Shown one piece after another: positions 39,449-48,766 of a stretch of 64,000 nt of DNA (positions are counted from its first letter, which is position 1; each line of letters begins with the position of its first letter). A model generated the notes under the pieces. It saw only the letters and a program-made list of their open reading frames with translations. It was not told the DNA's origin and did not search any database. A program made the position numbers and the translations under genes. This DNA is from an uncultured Rhizobiaceae group bacterium (GTDB lineage: Bacteria; Pseudomonadota; Alphaproteobacteria; Rhizobiales; Rhizobiaceae), in NCBI GenBank assembly GCA_947501445.1, contig CANMVS010000006.1:62001-126000 (forward strand). Reading direction: 5' to 3'.

Positions 39449-40897
39449 ATGCATAAACCGCCCTACACCAGCAAGCCTGCCGGCATCCGACCGGGTAATC
39501 CCATTTTGCAACCGGTATTGTTTTTCTGCCTGTGCGTCGGTGCATATTTTGGTGGCGAGGCTTTTGCACATACATCCGAGCAGGTTTTTGTCCTGTTGCT
39601 ACCAACCAGGCTCTACACACTTTCCGGTGTTGCCGCAGTGGCACTGACCGTCGTGGTGATGGGGCTTCTACCGGCGCAATCCATATTGTCCGGGTTTCGC
39701 AGTGTTGGGTTGCCAGGTTTCAAATCACGAAGCCTGCCGACGATAACCAGCCTGCTAAGCCTGTTGCTGCTTGGTTTTGTGGTCTTCGTCGGACTTTATG
39801 GTCCCAGAGACCCTTTCTCCAACAGTCTGACACTGACCATCTGGACCCTTTGGTGGATCGGGTTTTTGACCATACAGGCACTTTTTGGCGATCTGTGGCG
39901 GCTGATCAACCCATGGACGGGGCTGTATCGCCTCCTGATAGGACAGCAACACCGAAATGGTCTGTTCAGCCTGCCGCAAATTTTGGGCCTGTGGCCGGGT
40001 ATTGTTGCATTCTGCCTGTTTGCCGCTTTCATGCTGGCCGACATTGCCCCGGATGACCCGGCACGACTTGCGCGTCTCACGATGGCTTACTGGGTCTATA
40101 CATTTGTTGGCATGATCCTATTTGGCGGCAAAACCTGGTTGGCGCGCGGTGAGTGTTTTACGATTCTCCTGCGATATTTTTCAATGGTATCCGCGTTCAA
40201 AAAAACCGGTAAGTCGGTGCGCGCGGGCATGCCAGGATGGCAGTTGGTTCATCCTTCAAAGCACACAGTGACGGGCGGCATCTTTGTGCTGATCATTCTT
40301 GCCGTTGGCAGCTTTGACGGACTGAATGAAACATTCTGGTGGCTGGCCCATCTTGGCATCAACCCGTTGGAATTTCCCGGCCGTTCCGCTGTGGTTTTTC
40401 CAACAATAGTGGGTCTGATTGGCGCCATCATTATCGTTACAGCGCTGTTTGCGACAACAATTGCACTTGGAAATTCATTCGCCGGTAATCGGGTATCACT
40501 GGGTGAAGCCTTTGGACGTTTTTCCCTTTCCGTCCTGCCGATTACAGTGGGCTATCACATTGCCCATTACCTCACGACCATACTGGTCAATTGGCAATAT
40601 GCACTTGCGGCTGCGACGGATCCCTGGGCAACCGGCGCCGACCATCTCGGCCTGGACACATTCTATGTCACCACCGGTTTCTTCAGCAATTATGACACGG
40701 TCAGGATTATCTGGCTCATTCAGGCAGGCGCGGTTGTTGCCGGGCATATACTGGCAATCTGCGTTTCCCATGCTATCGCCATTGACCTCTATAAAGACAC
40801 CCGGAAGGCAGCATTCAGCCAAATTCCACCTGCCCTGTTCATGGTTGCCTATACGCTCTTTGGTCTGTGGCTTCTTGCTGCGCCGAGAGGTGCGTGA
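39449..40897 (+). CDS. Polytopic membrane protein of unknown function
   Basis: 482 residues with about 12 predicted helices. Landmarks: signal-like start ending AFAHTSEQVFVLLLPTRLY, WRLINPWTGLYRLL, AYWVYTFVGMILFGGKTWL, GYHIAHYLTTILVNWQYAL and FYVTTGFFSNYDTVRIIWL. Similar proteins are, as I recall, labelled fenitrothion hydrolase in databases after a pesticide-degrading Burkholderia protein; that name says little about native role. A conserved histidine pair (GYHIAHYL) in a membrane helix could bind a metal, and the neighbour is copper-chaperone-like, so a metal-related role is an inference. Only 65 bp separate the divergent starts. Confidence 0.7.
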   Translation: MHKPPYTSKPAGIRPGNPILQPVLFFCLCVGAYFGGEAFAHTSEQVFVLLLPTRLYTLSGVAAVALTVVVMGLLPAQSILSGFRSVGLPGFKSRSLPTITSLLSLLLLGFVVFVGLYGPRDPFSNSLTLTIWTLWWIGFLTIQALFGDLWRLINPWTGLYRLLIGQQHRNGLFSLPQILGLWPGIVAFCLFAAFMLADIAPDDPARLARLTMAYWVYTFVGMILFGGKTWLARGECFTILLRYFSMVSAFKKTGKSVRAGMPGWQLVHPSKHTVTGGIFVLIILAVGSFDGLNETFWWLAHLGINPLEFPGRSAVVFPTIVGLIGAIIIVTALFATTIALGNSFAGNRVSLGEAFGRFSLSVLPITVGYHIAHYLTTILVNWQYALAAATDPWATGADHLGLDTFYVTTGFFSNYDTVRIIWLIQAGAVVAGHILAICVSHAIAIDLYKDTRKAAFSQIPPALFMVAYTLFGLWLLAAPRGA

Positions 40898-40938
40898 AGA
40901 TCATTGATGGAATAGGGCGAATAAAATCCTCTGGACAA

Positions 40939-40958
40939 ATTGTTTGTATGCGAACAAA
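40939..40958. promoter_or_regulatory. GTATRC-centred operator before the ABC transporter operon
   Basis: ATTGTTTGTATGCGAACAAA is an imperfect version of the shared palindrome (GTATGC core, TTGTTT/GAACAA arms), 52 bp before the binding-protein ATG. Confidence 0.6.
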
Positions 40959-41010
40959 CTGACTGTAACGCCACAGGAAAAAGCGGCCCAATTTAAAAAG
41001 GGGAATTGAA

Positions 41011-42315
41011 ATGGCAGACAAAGGGAAAAAACCGGGACTGGAAACAAGACGTAGCGTGATTACCAAGCTGGCGATTGGGGCAGGAACACTTGCCGGTGCC
41101 AGCGCCATGCCTGGATTTATGCGCTATAGTCAGGCACAAACTTCCGAACCGATCAAAATTGGCTTTCAGGTTCACCGCACAGGCATCGGCGCCGCCTATG
41201 GTCGCTGGTACGACAGGACAACAGCTGCTGCCGTGGCACGCATCAATGACATGGGCGGCATCGGTGGTCGTCCGGTTGAAATCATCATGGAAGATGACGG
41301 TACGGATCCGAAGCGCGGCGCGGAGGTTCTGGAAAAATTTGCCCGCCAGCACAAATGTGACGTGGCCTATGGAACGTTGTTCAGTCACGTTGTCATCGGG
41401 TCCGCTCCGACGGCAGGCGAGCTCAAACTACCCTATTTTGTCGTGTCCGAAGGTCACCATGTAGCCAGTGGCGGGCTCAATCGCTATACGCTGCAGCCCG
41501 GCATCACCGATGTGAAGAGCCAGGTCATTTCGATGGCACCATTCGTGGCAAACAACCTCGGCAAAAAGGTCACAATGATCTACCCGGACTTCGCCTTTGG
41601 CCATGATCACCGTGATTTCTTCTCAGCTGCCATCGAAAAACAGGGTGGCCAGGTCATCGAGAAAATTGCCATCCCGCCCAGCGAAACCTCATTCACCAAA
41701 TATTTCCCCAAAATCCCTCGGGACACCGAAGTGCTCTATCATGTGATGGTGGGCCCGGCGGTTTTGACCTTCGTCAAGGAAATGGGTGAGTTTTTTGGCT
41801 CAAACGGACCACAGATATTTGGTTTCATTGACAGCCTGGAAGCAGTGAACATCAACAGTCCCGGCCTGGAATTTCTGGAAGGCAGCTATTTCTGGGAAGG
41901 CAATCCACGCTACGCCCAGAAGGATCAGACCAGTTTTGACAAAGCCTATCGCCAGGCCGTTGGCGTCGACGATACGGGTGCATCCCTGTCTGACCCGGGT
42001 GATGTATCAACCTATGCACACATGTTTGGGTGTTGGGAAACGCTCAACATTATCAAACAGGGCATGGAAGCCTGCAGCTACCGCGACACACGTGACCGGG
42101 CCGCGCTGATAGAGGCTGTGGAGTTGATAACCGATATCCCGGCTTCGGATGATCATCCGCAGGGCGCAAAAATCTTTAACGGCAAGACCCATCAGGTTTT
42201 CGGACATCAGTATATTTCGAAGGTCGAGAACAAGCGACTGGATGTTGTGCATACAACCTCCATAGAAGACGGATTTTATCCGGACGAAACAGACTACACG
42301 AAGCAACCCTTGTAA
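41011..42315 (+). CDS. ABC transporter substrate-binding protein (branched-chain amino acid/urea type)
   Basis: 434 residues, probable Tat signal (LETRRSVITKLAIGAGTLAG, cleavage near AQA at 43-45), then a type I periplasmic-binding fold (IKIGFQVHRTGIGAAYGRW; GIGGRPVEIIMEDDGTDPKRG). First gene of a complete HAAT-type uptake operon. AGGGG stands eight bases before the ATG. The ligand cannot be named from sequence; because the promoter carries the same palindrome as the nicotinate hydroxylase operon, uptake of nicotinate, nicotinamide or a related ring compound is the working inference. Confidence 0.9.
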   Translation: MADKGKKPGLETRRSVITKLAIGAGTLAGASAMPGFMRYSQAQTSEPIKIGFQVHRTGIGAAYGRWYDRTTAAAVARINDMGGIGGRPVEIIMEDDGTDPKRGAEVLEKFARQHKCDVAYGTLFSHVVIGSAPTAGELKLPYFVVSEGHHVASGGLNRYTLQPGITDVKSQVISMAPFVANNLGKKVTMIYPDFAFGHDHRDFFSAAIEKQGGQVIEKIAIPPSETSFTKYFPKIPRDTEVLYHVMVGPAVLTFVKEMGEFFGSNGPQIFGFIDSLEAVNINSPGLEFLEGSYFWEGNPRYAQKDQTSFDKAYRQAVGVDDTGASLSDPGDVSTYAHMFGCWETLNIIKQGMEACSYRDTRDRAALIEAVELITDIPASDDHPQGAKIFNGKTHQVFGHQYISKVENKRLDVVHTTSIEDGFYPDETDYTKQPL

Positions 42316-42323
42316 TTTTGGCA

Positions 42324-42349
42324 ACCCGGGCCGCTCAGGCGGCTTGGGT
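42324..42349 (+). terminator. Intercistronic hairpin between binding protein and livH
   Basis: ACCC-GCCGC pairs with GCGGC-GGGT (42324-42349) around a TCAG loop; a T5 run follows at about 42360. This kind of partial terminator lowers permease relative to binding-protein expression. Confidence 0.55.
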
Positions 42350-42371
42350 ACTGGTGCGTTTTTGCTGATAA

Positions 42372-43298
42372 ATGGAATTTGGACCTTACCTCCTTCTCGC
42401 CAGCCTTGAAGGCGCGCTTATGGCAGCGGTACTGTCACTGACAGCCGTTGGTCTGAGTGTCGTCTTTGGCGTTATGCGCGTCGTCAATGTTGCCCACGGT
42501 GAATTCTTCATGCTGGGCGCCGTGATTGCCTGGTGGATTGCGTCACTGGCAGTCGGGCACCCTGCAATCGGCTTCATACTGGCCATTTTCATTGCACCAG
42601 TCGTCGTCGGGCTGATCGCCTCCCTTTGCGACCTGACCATATTAAAACGCGTTGACTACGACCCTGAACGCACCATTGTTGCCACCATTGGCCTGCTTTA
42701 CATCATTCAACAGGTCACCCTGATGACCTTCGGGCCGGACGCACGGCCCGTACAGCCGCCATTCAACCAGCGTCTCTCACTGCCATGGTTTGAATATGGT
42801 GAAAACGGCTTTCAGATGATCTGGCCCTGGGGGTTGGGAACAACCTCCTACAAATTATTTGTCATTGCCGCGGCAATCGCCATTTTGCTCGGCGTGTGGG
42901 CGATGATGTCACGGACCAAGATCGGTCTGTACATGCGCGCGACCCAACTGGACAAACAAACCGCTCAGGCATTCGGCATCAATGTCGAGCGGGTCTATAT
43001 GCTGGTCTTTGGGTTTGGTGCGGCACTGGCAGCGCTTGGAGCCGTACTGGTGGTCCCCATTCAGCAGGCCCATTATCTGATGGGCGGTGATCCGCTGTTA
43101 TTGTCTTTTATTGTGGTCATCATAGGTGGTCTGGGCAGTCTTGCGGGGACGGTCGTTGCGGCCGTATTGATCGGCATGAGTGATGGCATCATTTCAATGT
43201 TCTTTTCACCGACCCTGGCCAAGATCATTTCCACATTGCTGGTGGCTTTTGTACTGATATTCCGCCCGCAGGGCCTGTTCGGCAAGCGTGCCTCATGA
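42372..43298 (+). CDS. livH: Branched-chain-type ABC transporter permease (LivH)
   Basis: 308 residues, about eight helices, with LivH landmarks GLSVVFGVMRVVNVAHGEFFMLGA near the N-terminus (positions 26-49) and GGLGSLAGTVVAAVLIGMSDG near the end. Forms the membrane channel with LivM. Stop and livM start overlap as ATGA. Confidence 0.92.
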   Translation: MEFGPYLLLASLEGALMAAVLSLTAVGLSVVFGVMRVVNVAHGEFFMLGAVIAWWIASLAVGHPAIGFILAIFIAPVVVGLIASLCDLTILKRVDYDPERTIVATIGLLYIIQQVTLMTFGPDARPVQPPFNQRLSLPWFEYGENGFQMIWPWGLGTTSYKLFVIAAAIAILLGVWAMMSRTKIGLYMRATQLDKQTAQAFGINVERVYMLVFGFGAALAALGAVLVVPIQQAHYLMGGDPLLLSFIVVIIGGLGSLAGTVVAAVLIGMSDGIISMFFSPTLAKIISTLLVAFVLIFRPQGLFGKRAS

Positions 43299-44239
43299 CC
43301 GGTCGCAGCAAGTCAGTTCTATTGCATGTTGCATTGCTGGCGCTTTTGCTGCTGGCTCACTTTATTGTATCGCCGTTTCATCAGGGCAACCTGTCACGCA
43401 TTATGGTTCTGGCTGTCTATGCCATGGGCTATAATGTGCTGTTTGGCTATACCGGCCTTTTGAGCCTGGGTCATGCATTGTTTTTTGCGGCAGGCATGTA
43501 TGGCATGGGGCTTGGTATGAAGTTGCTTGGCCTGCCGCCTGCTGCCGCCATCGGGCTTGGTATCGTCTGTGCAGCTTCGCTGTCTGCTGTCGTCGGTGCC
43601 CTTGCCCTGCGCACATCCGGGGTTGCCTTCATGATTGTCACACTGATGCTCGCCCAGGCCGGGTTTTTGACAATTCTTTATTTTGGCACCTATACGCGTG
43701 GTGACGAGGGATTCGTTCTGCAACAGGCAAGCCGCACGATTGCCGGGTTTGACCTCACCGACCCGGCCATACGTTATGGTGCGGCCTTTGCCCTGCTTGC
43801 CCTGTGTGTTCTCGCCATGCTCAGGCTGGTCAATTCATCCTTTGGCCGCGTCCTCATTGCCATTCGCGAAAATGAAGAACGGGCACGCATGCTGGGCTAT
43901 GATGTGTTTCGGCACAAATTATTCGCGGTGATCATATCCGGCACGATTTCAGGTCTGTCAGGGGCTGTTTACGGGTTGCTGTTTGGCTATGTTGGCGCGA
44001 CATTTGCAGCCGTGCAATATTCCATTTTACCACTGTTATGGGTGTTACTCGGCGGCGCAGGTACCATTATCGGGCCATTTGTCGGCACATTGTTCATGTT
44101 CTATCTGATTGATTTTTCCAGTGAAATTACCAGCGCCTATATGGTCATTGCCGGAGTGGTGCTGGTCTTGTTGACGCTATTTGCGCCCCAGGGTCTGGTC
44201 GGCGAAATACGGCGCAGGTATCTGCCATGGCTCCCATGA
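43295..44239 (+). CDS. livM: Branched-chain-type ABC transporter permease (LivM)
   Basis: 314 residues with the LivM landmarks YTGLLSLGHALFFAAGMYG and RVLIAIRENEERARMLGYD, the latter being the coupling-helix region that contacts the ATPases, and LGGAGTIIGPFVGT. Overlaps livH by 4 bp and livG by 13 bp. Confidence 0.92.
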   Translation: MTGRSKSVLLHVALLALLLLAHFIVSPFHQGNLSRIMVLAVYAMGYNVLFGYTGLLSLGHALFFAAGMYGMGLGMKLLGLPPAAAIGLGIVCAASLSAVVGALALRTSGVAFMIVTLMLAQAGFLTILYFGTYTRGDEGFVLQQASRTIAGFDLTDPAIRYGAAFALLALCVLAMLRLVNSSFGRVLIAIRENEERARMLGYDVFRHKLFAVIISGTISGLSGAVYGLLFGYVGATFAAVQYSILPLLWVLLGGAGTIIGPFVGTLFMFYLIDFSSEITSAYMVIAGVVLVLLTLFAPQGLVGEIRRRYLPWLP

Positions 44240-44955
44240 ATTTGCTTGAAACAGATGGCCTGTCAAAGTCCTTCGGCGGATTGCGTGCTGTTGAAAACGT
44301 CAGTTTTGCTTTGCCGCAAGGGCAGATACGGGCCCTTATTGGTCCCAATGGTGCGGGCAAAAGCACATTTGTCGGGCTCCTATGCGGTCGTCTTCAGGCG
44401 ACCACGGGCACCGTTCGTTTTCTGGGAAAAGATGTAAGCGGGCTACCCGCCCACAAGCGCATTTCACAGGGCATGGCCTATACATTTCAGATCACGTCGG
44501 TCTTTGGCCGCCTCAGTCTGTTTGAAAATGTCGCGTTGGCTGCAAGGCGGCGACTGGGTGATGCCCATGAGGCTGTTGAGCAGGAAGTTATTGACGCATT
44601 GCAGCGGGTCGGGCTTGCAGAGCGCAATGACCAGATCGCGCAGGACCTGAGTTACGGCCACCAAAGGCTCCTTGAGATCGCCATGGGCATCGCCCAACGA
44701 CCCAAACTGCTGATTCTGGATGAACCAACCCAGGGACTTGCGGATAAGGAAATCGATCAGTTCAATGATCTGGTACGGGCGCTCAGTGCCGATACGACCA
44801 TATTGCTGATTGAGCACAATATGAATGTTGTAATGGAAACTGCCGACTATATCACAGTGCTTGACTTTGGTGAGGTGCTTGCAGAGGGCGTGCCACAGGA
44901 AATCAGGATGAACAAAGCTGTTCAGGCCGCTTATCTGGGAACAGCCGATGCTTGA
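44227..44955 (+). CDS. livG: Branched-chain-type ABC transporter ATP-binding protein (LivG)
   Basis: 242 residues. Walker A GPNGAGKST, Q-loop region TFQITSVFGRLSLFENVAL, signature LSYGHQRLLEIAMGIA, Walker B LLILDEPTQGL, H-loop LLIEHNMN. AGGT lies upstream of the ATG at 44227; an ATG three codons later is an alternative. Overlaps livF by 8 bp. Confidence 0.93.
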   Translation: MAPMNLLETDGLSKSFGGLRAVENVSFALPQGQIRALIGPNGAGKSTFVGLLCGRLQATTGTVRFLGKDVSGLPAHKRISQGMAYTFQITSVFGRLSLFENVALAARRRLGDAHEAVEQEVIDALQRVGLAERNDQIAQDLSYGHQRLLEIAMGIAQRPKLLILDEPTQGLADKEIDQFNDLVRALSADTTILLIEHNMNVVMETADYITVLDFGEVLAEGVPQEIRMNKAVQAAYLGTADA

Positions 44956-45643
44956 GTTGAACCAGATCAATTCCGGTTACGGCGCGGCGCAGGTCCTGCG
45001 CGACGTCTCACTGGACGTAAAGGCCGGAGAAATTCTGTGTCTGCTTGGCCGAAATGGCGCTGGCAAGACAACAACGATGAAGACAATCATGGGCCTTCTG
45101 CCGCTATCGGCTGGGTCTATTGTGCTCGATGGTGAAGACGTCAGCAGGCTCCCGGCCCATGAAGTCCCCAAACGCGGCATTGGTTATATTCCGCAGGGAC
45201 GACGCCTGTTTTCTGAAATGACGGTGGCGGAAAACATCGAAATCGGACTGCTTACCCGTGGTGCATCCCCGGCCGTGCGGGAACGCGTTCTTGCGCTTTT
45301 TCCAAGGCTGCGCGAAAGGCTTGATCAACGGGCCGAGACCCTGTCAGGTGGTGAGCAACAGATGCTGGCAACAGCACGGGCGCTTTGTATTGAACCCCGG
45401 GTGCTTTTGCTTGATGAACCGACAGAGGGACTTCAGCCCTCGATGATCGAACTGATACGCAATGTGGTGGTTCGTTTGAAAGAAGAAGGTGTGGCCATAT
45501 TGCTGGTTGAACAGCGCATCGATGCCGTGCTGAAGATTGCCGACCGGGTGGCCTTTTTGGAAAATGGCCGCATACGCGCCGTTGTGGATGCAGTAACTCT
45601 GGCTGATGATCACACATTGATGGAGCGATATGTCGGCGTTTGA
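44948..45643 (+). CDS. livF: Branched-chain-type ABC transporter ATP-binding protein (LivF)
   Basis: 231 residues. Walker A GRNGAGKTTTMKTI, signature LSGGEQQMLATARAL, Walker B VLLLDEPTEGL, H-loop LLVEQRID. The RGIGYIPQGRRLFSEMTVAENI segment is typical of LivF. Last gene of the transporter operon, convergent with the autotransporter gene 70 bp away. Confidence 0.93.
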   Translation: MLELNQINSGYGAAQVLRDVSLDVKAGEILCLLGRNGAGKTTTMKTIMGLLPLSAGSIVLDGEDVSRLPAHEVPKRGIGYIPQGRRLFSEMTVAENIEIGLLTRGASPAVRERVLALFPRLRERLDQRAETLSGGEQQMLATARALCIEPRVLLLDEPTEGLQPSMIELIRNVVVRLKEEGVAILLVEQRIDAVLKIADRVAFLENGRIRAVVDAVTLADDHTLMERYVGV

Positions 45644-45713
45644 AGCGAGCCAGATTTCAAAGCGTTGATACGGTTGCAGCCCGATGTCACTGCAATTTTC
45701 GGGAACCGCCCGC

Positions 45714-48386
45714 CTAAAACGCCGCCAGGAGCCGCGCGTCAAAACCATTGGCCATGGCACCATTGGCAAATTGCCCCTGATAGGAGGCGCTGAACCGGAC
45801 ATTGTCATTGGCAGCGAACCCGATGCCAGCTTCAACCACCGCGGCATCTTCGGCAATGGGGGCACCAGTGATTGAAAAGGGTGCGCTGCCAGCAACGGTG
45901 AATGTTGAGCCCGGATCGATATCACCGAAGGCATGACGCCAGCCTGCCATGGCGCTCAGGTGCACCTGCTTGCCGACCTTTGCCGCACCGCGCAGGCCGA
46001 GGGTGGTAAAGGTTGTGGCTGTTGTGGATGACTGGGCGACAAGGGCGGCAGTGCCACCGGTTTCTGTAAAGGAATCCATCTTCACATTGATATGGGAAAC
46101 ACCGGCAAAGGGTTCGATCGACATGATATCCGTATGAGCCTTGTATCCGGCTTCTGCGAAGAGTTGATAGGATTGGGCATCATAATCACCAACCAGTATC
46201 TCGCTCACCGGATTGGAGACTGTGCGGGTGCTGTCAATCATGTGCCAACTGTAAAGCGCCCCGGCGCTGATGTTGGCATTGCCGTGCTCAGTACCGCCAT
46301 AAAGACCAATGGTATAACTGTCTGCATTCGCACTGGAGGCAAGAGCGTCAAGGCGGGTATCGGTTCGGGCGTAGCCGCCCAGCACACCAAGACGGGCATG
46401 ATCGCCCAATTGCCGGTCAAATCCTGCCACAACACCGCCCATATTATTGGTAAGTTCTGCCGTATTGGCTGTGGCATCTGTTGTCATCCAGTTGCCATAG
46501 CCGGTCATCCAGAACCCATTGGCCGGGTCATTCGTACTGCCATAGGCAGCGACAGAAGTTCCTCCAATGGCATCGGCAAAGCTGGCCTGCATGCGCTGAT
46601 TAACGGCTTGCACTGTCTTTTGGCCATTCTCCAGCAGTGCGCCCTGCAGGGCGGCATGGCTTTGCCCGGACAATTGATCAAAGGCATCGCGGGCTGACTC
46701 TACTGAACCGATCAGTGCCACAGCATCATAAAGCGGATTGCCAGCGACAAGGCCATCCAGCCCACCTGCAACCGCTTTCTGGTTGGGTGTTTGGGCCACA
46801 TCTGTAAAGTCTGTGGTCTGATCAACCGAAACAAAGACATAATCCGTGCCACCATCCATCTCATAGGACAGTGTTGGCGTTAGAAAGATGGAACCGAGAT
46901 CAGCAGTGACGCCATCAAATTCGGTTGAAAGCATGGTATCTGTGGTCAGGATAACCACGTCGCCCTTGCCTGCGATACCTACAACATTGCCAGTCAACAT
47001 CACTGTGCCATCAAGGGTTGTCGTACCCCCAACTGCTAATCCTTGCGGATCGGTCGTGCCATCCATTTCAACCAGATAGTAACTGCCATCATCAAAGGTC
47101 ACATCTCCGGTTGCTGTTCCCGCACCGCTCAGCGTGCCACCGCCCATCACATTCACAATTCCGCCCAGCATATTGTCAATCGCCAGCGTACCACCGTGAA
47201 TGGTGGTCGTCTGGGCAAAACCACTGCTGTCACCGGCGAGGCGTGTGAAACCGGCGTGATTACCAATAGCGGATGTGCCGGTGCTGCTGATTATTCTGGG
47301 AGCAAATACATAGGTTCCGGTTTCGTCGGTGTGATTGAAAGTGAGCGTGCCGGTTCCTTTTCCGAAATGCACCAGGTCGGCGCTAACGGTACCGGGCGCA
47401 GCAGCAGTTTCACCCAAAGCAGTACCGATGTTTATTGTGCCTGTTCCAGAGCCCTGTATGACACCGGATGTAATTTGAACAAAAGCTGTTGTGCTGACAT
47501 GGCCGCCATCCACTATCGTTAGCGTACCAGTGCCGCTAGACCCGATATGCAAGTCTTCGGACATGCCCCAGTTGGAGCCCATACCACGAACCGTGACTGT
47601 GCCCTCACCACCGGACCTGGAGCCAATACTGCCAAATGTGTTACTGACCATCCCGCCATTGGCTATCGTCAGCGCGGCAGTACCTGAGTTTCCAATTGTC
47701 AGGTGCTCACTATTGACCCAGCTCGAACCCGAGCCACCGACTGTGACTGTACCTTTGCTGCCGGGTAGAGAGCCGATGGTGCCAGTTGTATTGCTGACTA
47801 TTCCACCATTCTCGACGGTCAACGTGCCAATGGCCTCTGAGCCACCGACAGTAAGAGCGGCGGTATTGACCCAACTGGAGCCGGAACCACTTACGGTAAC
47901 CGTGCCTTCAGAATTGGAACCCGAGCCAATAACGCTACTGGAATTGCTGACCATTCCGCCATTTTGGATGGTCAGTGCACCAGTACCGACAGAGCCAACA
48001 ATAAGACGGCTGGCATTATTCAGAGTAGACCTCTGGCCACTAACAGTGATTGTCCCTTCTGAGTTACTCCCATAGCCAACAAAACCAAAGTTGATATTGG
48101 CCACCCCACCATTCTGGATGGTCAATGCACCGGTGTCATTGTTGCCAACGGTCAATAAACCGAGGTCAGGAGTCTGGTTGCCGTCGACAATGACTTGATT
48201 GGGAGTGTCGATGACAACATCATCACCGGTTATTGGCAAAACACCACCCACCCAATTGCCTGTTTCGAACCAGTCGGTAGAGTTGTTACCCTCCCAATCA
48301 GCAGCAACGGCACACGTCGCTGCAGAAAGAATGAATGGAATAGCCAATAAATGCGACGATGTTATTCCAGTTCTCAAATTCGGCAC
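45714..48386 (-). CDS. Autotransporter (type Va) with tandem-repeat passenger
   Basis: 890 residues from the GTG at 48386, chosen because GGGGGGAGG lies six bases upstream and the product then opens with a proper signal peptide (PNLRTGITSSHLL, cleavage near AVA-ADW). An ATG at 48434 would bury that signal. The passenger has five related units of about 50 residues (GTGALTIQNGGMVSN, EGTVTVSGSGSSWVN), then a beta-helix stalk with TIHGGTLAI and GTLSGAGTATGDV autochaperone-like repeats. A C-terminal beta-barrel of about 270 residues ends FDARLLAAF, a classical terminal aromatic. Surface adhesion is the usual role, inferred only. The promoter is very AT-rich. Confidence 0.92.
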   Translation of the reverse strand: MPNLRTGITSSHLLAIPFILSAATCAVAADWEGNNSTDWFETGNWVGGVLPITGDDVVIDTPNQVIVDGNQTPDLGLLTVGNNDTGALTIQNGGVANINFGFVGYGSNSEGTITVSGQRSTLNNASRLIVGSVGTGALTIQNGGMVSNSSSVIGSGSNSEGTVTVSGSGSSWVNTAALTVGGSEAIGTLTVENGGIVSNTTGTIGSLPGSKGTVTVGGSGSSWVNSEHLTIGNSGTAALTIANGGMVSNTFGSIGSRSGGEGTVTVRGMGSNWGMSEDLHIGSSGTGTLTIVDGGHVSTTAFVQITSGVIQGSGTGTINIGTALGETAAAPGTVSADLVHFGKGTGTLTFNHTDETGTYVFAPRIISSTGTSAIGNHAGFTRLAGDSSGFAQTTTIHGGTLAIDNMLGGIVNVMGGGTLSGAGTATGDVTFDDGSYYLVEMDGTTDPQGLAVGGTTTLDGTVMLTGNVVGIAGKGDVVILTTDTMLSTEFDGVTADLGSIFLTPTLSYEMDGGTDYVFVSVDQTTDFTDVAQTPNQKAVAGGLDGLVAGNPLYDAVALIGSVESARDAFDQLSGQSHAALQGALLENGQKTVQAVNQRMQASFADAIGGTSVAAYGSTNDPANGFWMTGYGNWMTTDATANTAELTNNMGGVVAGFDRQLGDHARLGVLGGYARTDTRLDALASSANADSYTIGLYGGTEHGNANISAGALYSWHMIDSTRTVSNPVSEILVGDYDAQSYQLFAEAGYKAHTDIMSIEPFAGVSHINVKMDSFTETGGTAALVAQSSTTATTFTTLGLRGAAKVGKQVHLSAMAGWRHAFGDIDPGSTFTVAGSAPFSITGAPIAEDAAVVEAGIGFAANDNVRFSASYQGQFANGAMANGFDARLLAAF
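47450..48170 (-). repeat. Tandem repeats encoding the autotransporter passenger
   Basis: Five in-frame units of about 150 bp encode the T-G-x-L-T-I-x-N-G-G-x-V-S-N and G-T-V-T-V-x-G-x-G-S-x-W motifs. The middle three are most alike; the first and last are diverged. Such DNA can change copy number by recombination. Confidence 0.75.
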
Positions 48387-48660
48387 CACCGACCTCCCCC
48401 CAATATAGATTATAGAATTAAAATGGATATTCATTTATATATAAAAATATTACTTAATATATAAATCATCTTATTCTACACAGTGCAATAATTTTTGCAA
48501 TTTATTATATATAAAAACGTATTTTTCAACAATATATCGCAAATATGATCTATTTTACAAATTGATAGGTGAAAATATCAAGTATTAATTAGTAAATTGC
48601 ACCAATTAGCGTGTAGAAAAACGTCACAATAACCCAATGGTTCTGTGAGAAATCAAACTG
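48387..48660. promoter_or_regulatory. AT-rich promoter region of the autotransporter gene
   Basis: The stretch 48415-48600 is dominated by A and T with runs such as TTATATATAAAAATATTA and a repeated TGCAATAATTTTTGCAAT. Its composition contrasts sharply with all neighbouring genes. It is the kind of DNA that MucR-type silencers bind in this bacterial order. Confidence 0.6.
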
Positions 48661-48682
48661 ATCCAGCCTACCGCTCTTTTAA

Positions 48683-48766
48683 AACACGACCAGAAGCCGG
48701 GTCGCAAAACCATTAGTCATGGCACCATTGGCATATTGCCGTGATAGAACGCGCTGAAACGCGCAA
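48683..48766 (-). pseudogene. Remnant of a second autotransporter C-terminus
   Basis: Read on the minus strand, 27 codons ending in TAA translate as FQRVLSRQYANGAM and TNGFATRLLVVF, clearly related to the intact autotransporter's end (FSASYQGQFANGAM, ANGFDARLLAAF). The nucleotide match extends over about 80 bp. Upstream of it the frame has no autotransporter similarity, so this is a truncated paralogue or recombination scar. The 80 bp beyond it (48767-48848) show nothing recognisable. Confidence 0.75.

Noticed and set aside
47491-48075. A 194-codon plus-strand ORF across the autotransporter repeats
   Set aside because: It is antisense to the repeat units; its proline-rich, periodic sequence simply mirrors them and has no start signal.
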